From contig NZ_FOLQ01000011.1 in the NCBI RefSeq assembly GCF_900112365.1, positions 1 to 64,000 of the forward strand: a DNA stretch of 64,000 bases, read 5' to 3'. Of the stretch, positions 50,246-58,351 are shown piece by piece. Position 1 is the stretch's first letter. Each line of letters starts with the position of its first letter. The notes beneath the pieces are model-generated. The model was not told where the DNA came from. It did no database searches and saw only the letters and a program-made list of their open reading frames with translations. Position numbers and translations under genes: made by a program. The DNA comes from Spirosoma endophyticum. Its GTDB lineage: Bacteria > Bacteroidota > Bacteroidia > Cytophagales > Spirosomataceae.

Positions 50246-50632
50246 ATGAAATCAATAGTTGCTTTTTTGCTGGCGGGCCTGGTACTGGGAAGCAGTTTGC
50301 TACCCGGTTTTGGTGTCGATCAATCGGCCAAACTGGTCGATTTGGTTCAGCATTACCAGGAGCATCGACAGACAGAACCTGATCTTAGCTTCCTTGATTT
50401 TATGGTGATGCATTATGGTGCAAATTCCGAACACCAGAAACATCCCAACCATTCGCATCAGAATTTGCCGTCCAGCAGTCATTCCGTACCCGCCTATACA
50501 CCCAGTGCCATTCGATTGGCCGCGATCTTCCCGGTACAGTTCCTGACTTCAACAAAAGCCGATTATTTCCGTAAGGCTGATTTATACGCCTTTCTGACGG
50601 TTTTTGCGCTGATTAATCCTCCCCGAGCGTAA
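50246..50632 (+). CDS. Small His-rich secreted protein of a metal-efflux operon
   Basis: 128 residues with a signal peptide (MKSIVAFLLAGLVLGSSLLP). The middle contains a histidine-rich segment, SEHQKHPNHSHQNLPSSSH, suited to binding Cu, Zn, Ni or Co. Small proteins of this type commonly precede CzcA/CusA pumps in Bacteroidota. It lies 260 bases before the pump gene on the same strand and probably binds metal in the periplasm. Confidence 0.7.
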   Translation: MKSIVAFLLAGLVLGSSLLPGFGVDQSAKLVDLVQHYQEHRQTEPDLSFLDFMVMHYGANSEHQKHPNHSHQNLPSSSHSVPAYTPSAIRLAAIFPVQFLTSTKADYFRKADLYAFLTVFALINPPRA

Positions 50633-50892
50633 TTTTCCTGCGCCCCTGGCCGAAGTGGGTCCACACGAACCGGATGCGTAACCTACTTACGTTGCCTCAT
50701 TTCTGTCTATTTACTGGTCCTCCGAATTGACGTAGGCTCTGTGCTGATTTTGTCGCATTTCCATAGCGTTAATTCGTCGGCTCTTCCTGAATAAGCTACT
50801 CGTTCATCCTCACTACGTGCGCTGTTTACGCTATGGGTTAGCCATAAAAGTCTGACTCAGGCCTGCACATAATCTCTACAAATCCTACGGAT

Positions 50893-53800
50893 ATGCTCAA
50901 TGCGATTATCCATTTTTCTATTCGTAACAAACTCATCATCGGGCTGTTCACCCTCGCGCTGGTAGGCTGGGGAATCTGGTCGGCGACGCAGTTGCCGATT
51001 GATGCGGTTCCTGATATTACCAACAACCAGGTGCAGGTTATCACCAGCAGCCCATCGCTGGCGGCCGAAGACATCGAACGACTGGTTACGTTCCCAATTG
51101 AAGTAAGCCTGTCCAACATTCCGGGTATTACCGAATTACGCTCGTTTTCGCGTTTCGGCCTGTCGATTGTTACCGTAGTTTTTACCGATGCCACTGATGT
51201 GTACTGGGCTCGTCAGCAGATTGCCGAGCGGTTGCAGAACGTAGTGGGGCAGATTCCGCCCGGTGTGGGAGCGCCCGTTATGGCACCCGTCACAACAGGG
51301 CTGGGTGAGATTTTCCAGTATACGGTTGTTCCCAAAAAAGGCTATGAAAACAAATACTCGCTCACCGACCTGCGGACCATTCAGGACTGGACCATCCGGC
51401 GCGGGCTGCTCGGAACGCCCGGCGTGGCCGATGTCAGTGGTTTTGGCGGTTTGCTGAAGCAGTACGAAATCGCGGTCGATCCCGATCGGCTGCGTAGCGT
51501 AGGCATTACTATCACAGACATTTTTAACGCCCTCCAACAAAACAACCAGAATACGGGGGGTGCTTATATCGATAAAAAACCCAATGCATTTTTCATTCGC
51601 TCCGACGGCCTGATCCGGTCGGCCAGTGACATTGCCGACATTGTTATCCATCTGAATACTCAGGGGCTGCCCGTTCGGGTGCGCGATGTGGCGCAGGTAA
51701 CGATCGGTTCGGCGGTACGTTATGGTGCCGTAACCCGCAATGGCGAGGGCGAAACGGTGGGCGCGGTGGTGATGATGATCAAGGGAGATAACTCCTCGGC
51801 CGTCATCAAACGGGTGAAAACAAAAATCGCCGAAATCCAAAAGACGCTTCCGCCGGGTGTACAAATCATCCCCTTTCTGGATCGAACAAAAATGGTCAAT
51901 AGCGCCATCGGAACCGTGGAGCGCAACCTGCTGGAAGGGGCAACCATTGTCATTTTCGTGCTGGTGCTTCTGCTGGGTAACTTCCGGGCGGGCTTCGTCG
52001 TGGCTTCTGTGATTCCGCTGGCGCTGTTGTTCGCCATTTCGATGATGAACCTGTTTGGCGTATCGGGTAATCTGATGAGTCTGGGGGCCATCGACTTCGG
52101 ATTGATTGTGGATGGGGCCGTCATTATTGTTGAAGCGACGCTGCACCACATTACCCTACGTAACAAAGACAAAACCCTCACGCAGGACGAAATGGATGAG
52201 GAAGTTTTCCTGTCGGCGGGTCGTATTCGCTCGTCGGCGGCATTTGGGGAGATTATTATCCTGATTGTTTATCTGCCGATTCTGGCCTTATCGGGAATCG
52301 AAGGCAAGATGTTCCGTCCAATGGCCCTGACGGTTGCCTTCGCTATTTTGGGCGCGTTTATTCTCTCGCTGACCTACGTACCGATGATTTCGGCCCTGAT
52401 GCTGAATAAGACCATCGTGCACAAAGAAACGTTTTCGGACAAGATTATGAAACGGATTCAGCGGGTGTACGAACCCCTGCTGCTACGTTCTTTGAACCAC
52501 CGACTGCTTATTCTGAGTAGTGCTTTGGCCCTTCTGGTACTGACGGTTTTTCTGTTTACCCGCATGGGTGGGGAGTTCATCCCTCAACTCGACGAAGGTG
52601 ATTTTGCAGTCGATACCCGTACGCTGACAGGCAGCTCGCTCTCCGAAACGGTGGACGCTACTACCAAGGCACAACGGATATTGCTGAAACAGTTTCCGGA
52701 AGTGGAGCAGGTGGTTGGCAAGGTTGGCTCCGGCGAAATTCCCACCGATCCGATGCCGATTGAAGCGTCGGATTTGATGGTTATTCTCAAACCCAGAGAT
52801 GAATGGACGTCGGCGACAACCCGCGATGAACTGGCCGGAAAGATGGCGAAGGCGTTATCGGTGATTCCGGGCGTAACCTTCGGCTTTCAGCAGCCGGTGC
52901 AGATGCGTTTCAACGAACTGATGACGGGTGCCCGGCAGGATGTAGCACTGAAAATTTACGGGGACGACCTGGCGCAATTGACCAAACTGGCCGAAGAAGT
53001 GGGGGGGCTTGTCCGCACCATCGACGGTGCCAAAGACCTGTATATTGAGCAGGTGGGTGGTTTATCGCAGATTCTGATCAAACTCGATCGGGCGCAGATC
53101 GCCAAGTTCGGCCTCAACGTAGCAGATGTTAATCGGGTGATCAACACAGCCTTTGCCGGCCAATCGGCGGGGCTGGTGTTTGAGGGCGAAAAACGCTTCG
53201 ATCTGGTTGTTCGCCTGGCGGCCGATAAGCGCCAGAGCCTGGAGGATATCCGCAATGTGTACGTAGCAACACCGACTAACCAGCAGATTCCGTTGAGTCA
53301 GATTGCGCAGGTCAGCCTGGAGCAGGCACCCAACCAGATTCAGCGAGACGATACGCACCGACGTATCACACTGGGTTTCAACGTACGGGGCCGCGACGTA
53401 GAGAGCATCGTTGCGGAGCTACAGCAAAAAGTTGGCCAGCGGATCAAGTTTCCGCCGGGCTACTCGATCACCTACGGCGGCCAGTTTCAGAATCTGGTGG
53501 ATGCCAAAAAGCGGCTGACCGTTGCGGTGCCGATTGCGCTCGCCCTGATCTTTGCCCTCCTGTTTTTTACGTTTGGCTCTGTTCGGCAGAGTCTACTGAT
53601 CTTCATGGCGATTCCGATGGCGGCCATCGGGGGCGTGTTTGCGTTGCTGATTCGGGGAATGCCCTTCAGCATCTCGGCGGGCGTAGGGTTCATTGCCCTC
53701 TTCGGGGTCGCCGTGCTCAACGGGATTGTTTTGATCGCCGAGTTTAACCGACTTCGCCACGAAGAAGGACTAACGGATTTAACGGAAATTATCCGGCAGG

Positions 53801-55287
53801 GGGCCGAAGTCCGGCTTCGACCTGTCATCATGACGGCGCTGGTAGCCTCGTTTGGCTTTATCCCGATGGCCATTTCCAACTCGGCCGGGGCCGAAGTACA
53901 AAAACCACTGGCTACCGTTGTGATTGGGGGACTGCTCACCGCTACGTTACTGACCCTGATCGTTCTGCCCATTTTGTATTCGCTGTCGGAGCGAAAGTCG
54001 GTAGAGAAAGAAGCACAGGCCGCTAAAAAAACGGGGCCGAAATCAGTTGCAGCGGCAACGATTGTAGCCCTGTTATTGCTGTCAATACAGAGTTGGGGAC
54101 AATCGGCTCCCATGCAGGCTATGACGCTGGATCAGGCGCTGCAACAGGCGGGCAGTCGAAATGCACAGCTTCAGATTGCGGGACTTAATGTCAATCAGCA
54201 ACAGGCGCTCCGCCGAACCGCCTACGACGCCGGACGGCTTTCGGTGCTGGCGATGCTGGGGCAGTACAACAGCCGCCATTTCGATAATAACCTGACCGTC
54301 ACCCAAACCATTCCGAATCCTACGCTGATGCGTCGCCTGGCCGAGTTAAATGACCAGACGGTTCGGTTACGGGAATCAGGCGTGGTTGTTACCCGTAACG
54401 AGGTGATCTATCAGGTGAAGTCAGTTTTCTACGCGCTGAACTACCTGTACCAGAAAAGCCGGTTGTATCAACAGCAGGATACGGTTCTGGCTGAATTTGT
54501 GAGAGCCGCGACCCTTCGGGTCAAAACTGGCGAAACCAACAGTCTGGAGAAAGCAACAGCCGAAAGTCAGCTAGCCGATCAGCGCGTGCGGCTGGCACAA
54601 AACGAAGCAAACCTGACCGCTAGCCGGACTCAATTGCAAACGCTTCTCTATAGCAAGGCTCCAGTAGACGTATCGCCCCAGCCACTGCCGAAACTGGTGC
54701 TGACGGCGTTGCGAGACAGTGTGGCTTTAGCGAATAACCCACTGTTACGTCAGCTACAGCAACAAATTCAGGTTGCCCAGCAAAATCGGCTGGTCGAACA
54801 GGCTCGCCTTAAACCCGATTTTCTGGTCGAACTTTTCAGTCAGACGCTCACGGGTAATCAGTTGATCAATGGGCAGGAATTGTATTTCGGACCCGGTTAT
54901 CGGTTCAACGGCGGACAAATCGGCGTTACGTTGCCACTCCTCGGTCAGGCACAAAAATCGCGGATCAGTGCCGCCCGAATCGGGGAGCAAATCGCGCAAA
55001 CGGATCTGGAAAATCAGCGGTTTGCGCTCGACCAGCAACTACAGCAGGCGTTCCGACAATATGAGCAGTATCGCAGCACACTTACGAATTATGAAGCGAA
55101 CGGTCTGCCTCAGGCGGGACTTATTCAGACCAACGCCCGCCGGGCTTTCAGTGGTGGCGACATTGGGTACGTCGAATTTTCGCTCGCGCTGCAACAGTCG
55201 CTTACCATCCGCTCGAACTATCTTGACCTGCTCAATCAGTACAATCAGTCCGTCCTTTATATCAACTACCTGCTGGGCAATTCTTAA
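50893..55287 (+). CDS. CusA/CzcA heavy-metal RND pump fused to a TolC-like outer-membrane factor
   Basis: 1464 residues. Residues 1-1040 are a heavy-metal RND transporter: first helix NKLIIGLFTLALVGWGIW, IEVSLSNIPGITELRSFSRFG, the charged helix SLGAIDFGLIVDGAVIIVE (about 396-414) with the proton-relay Asp, and helices with GVGFIALFGVAVLNGIVLIA. At about 1050-1070 there is an internal signal-peptide-like stretch (TIVALLLLSIQSWGQS), after which an outer-membrane efflux protein follows (TLDQALQQAGSRNAQLQIAG, repeated coiled-coil half-domains). This fusion is recurrent in Bacteroidota. It exports cations such as Cu, Co, Zn or Cd. The adaptor gene starts 8 bases downstream. Confidence 0.93.
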   Translation: MLNAIIHFSIRNKLIIGLFTLALVGWGIWSATQLPIDAVPDITNNQVQVITSSPSLAAEDIERLVTFPIEVSLSNIPGITELRSFSRFGLSIVTVVFTDATDVYWARQQIAERLQNVVGQIPPGVGAPVMAPVTTGLGEIFQYTVVPKKGYENKYSLTDLRTIQDWTIRRGLLGTPGVADVSGFGGLLKQYEIAVDPDRLRSVGITITDIFNALQQNNQNTGGAYIDKKPNAFFIRSDGLIRSASDIADIVIHLNTQGLPVRVRDVAQVTIGSAVRYGAVTRNGEGETVGAVVMMIKGDNSSAVIKRVKTKIAEIQKTLPPGVQIIPFLDRTKMVNSAIGTVERNLLEGATIVIFVLVLLLGNFRAGFVVASVIPLALLFAISMMNLFGVSGNLMSLGAIDFGLIVDGAVIIVEATLHHITLRNKDKTLTQDEMDEEVFLSAGRIRSSAAFGEIIILIVYLPILALSGIEGKMFRPMALTVAFAILGAFILSLTYVPMISALMLNKTIVHKETFSDKIMKRIQRVYEPLLLRSLNHRLLILSSALALLVLTVFLFTRMGGEFIPQLDEGDFAVDTRTLTGSSLSETVDATTKAQRILLKQFPEVEQVVGKVGSGEIPTDPMPIEASDLMVILKPRDEWTSATTRDELAGKMAKALSVIPGVTFGFQQPVQMRFNELMTGARQDVALKIYGDDLAQLTKLAEEVGGLVRTIDGAKDLYIEQVGGLSQILIKLDRAQIAKFGLNVADVNRVINTAFAGQSAGLVFEGEKRFDLVVRLAADKRQSLEDIRNVYVATPTNQQIPLSQIAQVSLEQAPNQIQRDDTHRRITLGFNVRGRDVESIVAELQQKVGQRIKFPPGYSITYGGQFQNLVDAKKRLTVAVPIALALIFALLFFTFGSVRQSLLIFMAIPMAAIGGVFALLIRGMPFSISAGVGFIALFGVAVLNGIVLIAEFNRLRHEEGLTDLTEIIRQGAEVRLRPVIMTALVASFGFIPMAISNSAGAEVQKPLATVVIGGLLTATLLTLIVLPILYSLSERKSVEKEAQAAKKTGPKSVAAATIVALLLLSIQSWGQSAPMQAMTLDQALQQAGSRNAQLQIAGLNVNQQQALRRTAYDAGRLSVLAMLGQYNSRHFDNNLTVTQTIPNPTLMRRLAELNDQTVRLRESGVVVTRNEVIYQVKSVFYALNYLYQKSRLYQQQDTVLAEFVRAATLRVKTGETNSLEKATAESQLADQRVRLAQNEANLTASRTQLQTLLYSKAPVDVSPQPLPKLVLTALRDSVALANNPLLRQLQQQIQVAQQNRLVEQARLKPDFLVELFSQTLTGNQLINGQELYFGPGYRFNGGQIGVTLPLLGQAQKSRISAARIGEQIAQTDLENQRFALDQQLQQAFRQYEQYRSTLTNYEANGLPQAGLIQTNARRAFSGGDIGYVEFSLALQQSLTIRSNYLDLLNQYNQSVLYINYLLGNS

Positions 55288-55295
55288 CCACATCT

Positions 55296-56537
55296 ATGAA
55301 AGTCAAACCGAATAAAATAGTCCTTAGTCGTTGTACACGCCTACTCATCGGGTTGCTCCTCGCCTTGCCCCTGCTTTCGGGTTGTGGATCAGGTAGTTCC
55401 AAGACCGATACTGAAGGTGATAAAGGGCAATCCGAGAAATCGGATTCAACGAGTGTAAAAAACGACTCAGTGGCTGGCATTGTCCGGGTTTCGCTCACGC
55501 AGGCCCAATACAACGTAGCGGCCATTGAGTTAGGCCAACCGACGCTCCGTACGCTGAGCACTACCCTGAAAGTGAACGGTACCATTGACGTTCCGGCCCA
55601 GAATAGGATGTCGGTTTCGGTGCCGTTTGGTGGCTATATCCGACAAATTAACCTGGAGCCCGGTATGCGGGTGCGCAAAGGCCAGCCGCTTGTCGTGCTG
55701 GAAAATCCTGACTACATCCAGCTTCAGCAGGATTATCTGGATACCAAAGCCAAGCTGGAATACGCCGACCTGGAATTTGCCCGCCAGCAGGAATTAAGCC
55801 GGGAAAATGTCGGCGCCCTGAAGGTTTTTCAGCAAGTCCGCTCGAACCGGCAGAGTTTACAGGCGCAACTGGCGGGGATGGCCCAGCGATTAGCCATTTT
55901 ACGGATTAATCCGGCTAAGCTAAGCCCGGACCAGCTTACGCGTACGGTCACGATTCCCTCGCCCGTATCGGGATTTATTACCAACGTACCCGTTAACAAT
56001 GGGCGGTTCGTTAACCCGGCCGATGTGCTGGTTGAGATCACCAACGTCGATCACCTGCACGTTCAGCTCAGCATTTTTGAGAAAGATATAAGTCGGATTC
56101 ATACCGGGCAGATCGTTCGGTTTGGCATGGGAGGGGATGCGTCGCTGGTACACAGGGGAGAGATTTTCCTGATTGGTAAGTCTATTGCCGCCGACCGGAC
56201 CATTTCTGTGCTGGCCCATCCCGACGGGTATGCCGACGACTTTATTCCGGGGGGCTACGTATCGGCTCAGATTGACGTGAAAACACAGCCACTATCGGCG
56301 CTACCCGAATCGGCGGTGGTCAGTTATGGGGGCAAATCACTGATTTATGTGCTGGAGAAAAAACAGGCCAATCCCGCTACGTATCAGTTTCGGCAGATTG
56401 AGATTAAAACGGGCGTTCGGGAAAACGGGTACGTAGCGATCAATCTGCCGTCAGATGTAAATCCCCAACTCAGCCCGATTGTGCTGAACGGAGCCTATAG
56501 TTTACTAGCCAAACTAAACAACAGCGAAGAAGAATAA
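55296..56537 (+). CDS. RND efflux periplasmic adaptor lipoprotein (CzcB/CusB-like)
   Basis: 413 residues with lipobox Cys30 (LALPLLSGCGSG). Membrane-fusion-protein domains follow: a lipoyl/barrel-sandwich start VSVPFGGYIRQINLEPGMRV, an alpha-hairpin (YLDTKAKLEYADLEFARQQE), the second lipoyl half with IPSPVSGFITNVPVNNGRFV, and the beta-barrel with LHVQLSIFEKDISRI. It links the pump to the outer-membrane factor. It lies 8 bases after the pump gene. The metal is not predictable from this sequence. Confidence 0.93.
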   Translation: MKVKPNKIVLSRCTRLLIGLLLALPLLSGCGSGSSKTDTEGDKGQSEKSDSTSVKNDSVAGIVRVSLTQAQYNVAAIELGQPTLRTLSTTLKVNGTIDVPAQNRMSVSVPFGGYIRQINLEPGMRVRKGQPLVVLENPDYIQLQQDYLDTKAKLEYADLEFARQQELSRENVGALKVFQQVRSNRQSLQAQLAGMAQRLAILRINPAKLSPDQLTRTVTIPSPVSGFITNVPVNNGRFVNPADVLVEITNVDHLHVQLSIFEKDISRIHTGQIVRFGMGGDASLVHRGEIFLIGKSIAADRTISVLAHPDGYADDFIPGGYVSAQIDVKTQPLSALPESAVVSYGGKSLIYVLEKKQANPATYQFRQIEIKTGVRENGYVAINLPSDVNPQLSPIVLNGAYSLLAKLNNSEEE

Positions 56538-56559
56538 GCATCTTCCCGCTAACTCAACT

Positions 56560-56964
56560 ATGCAGCCCATCCGCTATATCATCCATCAAAATACAGTCTG
56601 GTACAACGTAATGGATTATGCCCGGCTGCTGCTGGACACGCGCACGATCGCGCGGGTAAGACCGTCCGTCCTTCACAAACGGCATCGTTCCTCAAAATTA
56701 CCCGAGGAGTTACTGATGGCCAAACTGACTCAGTTGAGTGCTACGTATCAGCTTCGAATCAATCAGGAGGTATTTGCCGACTGGGTTGTTTTCGAGCATC
56801 TCCATCGGGTACTAAAGCCCTTTCTTGTGCAGCCATCCGACTGGACAAATCCAGCTAGTTTATTTTATAAAATCCGGGTGTACATCGACCGGCCTAAACG
56901 GTCGGTTGAGCCTAACGCTGGCGATGATTATTTCGAAGAAATAATTGTTGAAGCTTCTGACTGA
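56560..56964 (+). CDS. Hypothetical protein, end of efflux operon
   Basis: 134 residues, soluble, no signal peptide. YIIHQNTVWYNVMDYARLLLD and the basic PSVLHKRHRSSKLPEELLMAKL precede a polar C-terminus. The start is 22 bases after the adaptor gene, so probably the same transcript. No known family; not obviously metal-binding (few His/Cys). Confidence 0.55.
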   Translation: MQPIRYIIHQNTVWYNVMDYARLLLDTRTIARVRPSVLHKRHRSSKLPEELLMAKLTQLSATYQLRINQEVFADWVVFEHLHRVLKPFLVQPSDWTNPASLFYKIRVYIDRPKRSVEPNAGDDYFEEIIVEASD

Positions 56965-57393
56965 CAATGAGTTATCTTCAGGTACTCTTCGAAGCTACCT
57001 CGTGCATCGTAATCAGGTTAGTGTTCAGACAATCACTTGTTTTGCCAGCGTAAAGCCACCTTGTCAGATTGAGATTGACGGGTAAAAATACATGCCTTAC
57101 TCAAATGGGCATAGATAGCTGGGGAGATCGGGTTGTTTATGCGATCCAACCAACTCATATTCAGCTGCCAGCCATTGTATTATTAGCTGTGTATTGAATA
57201 GCTCATTTTATTCTGCTGGGGTGCAGATTATCTTCTGGTTCGCCATAAAAAACCGCACCAAAGCTTCATCTCCGTCAAACGAAGTTACTGGCGTAAGGGG
57301 TCAGCTAAACATCGGGTATTTACCTAAAAGTTAAACAAGTGATTTCCGGGAGCAGTTATAGTGCCAGTTTTATAAACCATCAGAACTACACTA
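56965..57393. other. Intergenic region, no gene seen
   Basis: About 430 bases with no coding frame of interest and no clear hairpin at the operon end. The promoter of the 57394 gene must be in the right part. Confidence 0.4.
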
Positions 57394-57984
57394 ATGAGAA
57401 ATTATCTCGCCGGATTATTAATGCTGGTAGCTCTATCGGCTACTGCCCAGGAGTACAAACCATTTAAAGTAAACGTATCCATTGGCTATGCCAAACCCTT
57501 CAATGCAGGCGTATCGGGTGGCTTTCTTGCCGCAATAGAGCCTAAATACGGGCTTTCTGACCGATTTGACCTGGGCCTTCGCCTGGAACTGGCTTCTGTA
57601 GCGCGGGGTGTTCAACAAAACGGCAGCACGACAACGGGGGACGTGGGAACCTATGTTTCTTATCTGGTAACGGGTACGTATTTGTTTGGAACGGGTGGCG
57701 TTCGCCCTTTTATTGGTGCGGGAGCAGGTGTATACACAATTGGCGCGGCTGGTACCGTCGTCATCTCTAGCAATGGGCAAGCTAATCAGAATATTACACT
57801 GGTTAGTGACACTAAATTTGGGGGCATGATTCGGGCGGGTATCAAAGCGGGCCACTTTGTGGCGGCTGTTGAATACAATGCTGTACCAACAAGCAAGAAT
57901 AATTCATCCAGTCTGGAAGTCACGAGCGAAAATGCTTATCTGGGCATCAAGGTGGGCGTAGATATCGGTGGCGGTCGTCGTTGA
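57394..57984 (+). CDS. Outer-membrane beta-barrel protein
   Basis: 196 residues with a signal peptide (LAGLLMLVALSATAQE). The mature part has repeated amphipathic strands with glycine turns: VNVSIGYAKPFNAGVSGGF, DRFDLGLRLELASVARGV, YLFGTGGVRPFIGAGAGVY, GGMIRAGIKAGHFVAAVEYN, AYLGIKVGVDIGGGRR. It resembles the OmpA-type/PorT-like eight-stranded barrels widespread in Bacteroidota. Function unknown. A classic terminator follows. Confidence 0.75.
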   Translation: MRNYLAGLLMLVALSATAQEYKPFKVNVSIGYAKPFNAGVSGGFLAAIEPKYGLSDRFDLGLRLELASVARGVQQNGSTTTGDVGTYVSYLVTGTYLFGTGGVRPFIGAGAGVYTIGAAGTVVISSNGQANQNITLVSDTKFGGMIRAGIKAGHFVAAVEYNAVPTSKNNSSSLEVTSENAYLGIKVGVDIGGGRR

Positions 57985-58000
57985 GTCGTACCCTTCTGCC

Positions 58001-58040
58001 AAACGATCCGCTTAACTAACGTTAGGCGGATCGTTTTTTT
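58001..58040 (+). terminator. Intrinsic terminator of the barrel gene
   Basis: Positions 58001-58016 pair with 58021-58036 over 16 bp with one G-U pair and a TAAC loop, followed by T's to 58040. It begins 17 bases after the stop codon. Confidence 0.85.
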
Positions 58041-58163
58041 AGACTGCGGCTCGTCCCGGGGTGATCGTTGTAAACGATTCTATCCTGATTGTGAAGAATT
58101 CTATCAAGGGTGTGACTTTTGGGCGTTGCTGGAGTTAAGATTATATAGAGAGAAGGTACAGGG

Positions 58164-58193
58164 CCTTAGCCGCTTGGCTAGGGCTTTTGTTTG
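58164..58193 (+). terminator. Second terminator without an assigned gene
   Basis: GCCTTAGCC (58164-58172) and GGCTAGGGC (58177-58185) form a 9-bp stem with one G-U pair, GCTT loop, then TTTTGTTT. It is 123 bases after the first terminator and 159 bases before the DUF2723 gene, so it has no obvious gene to serve. It may end a small RNA from 58041-58160. Confidence 0.5.
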
Positions 58194-58351
58194 CCCTATA
58201 TGGCAGCTCTTAAAAATCATGAAATTGTTAATTATTTGTAAATCAGTAGTTTATTAACATAATTTAACGGGTTCGATTCTGGGCTGAAGGGTTCACTAAC
58301 GTAGTTTTGGCGAGGACTTACACAAACATTCATCGCTAATTCTACATCGGT

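Noticed and set aside
51136..52149. Long minus-strand frame (337 codons) inside the RND pump gene
   Set aside because: Antisense shadow produced by the codon bias of the pump gene; the protein is low complexity with no motif.
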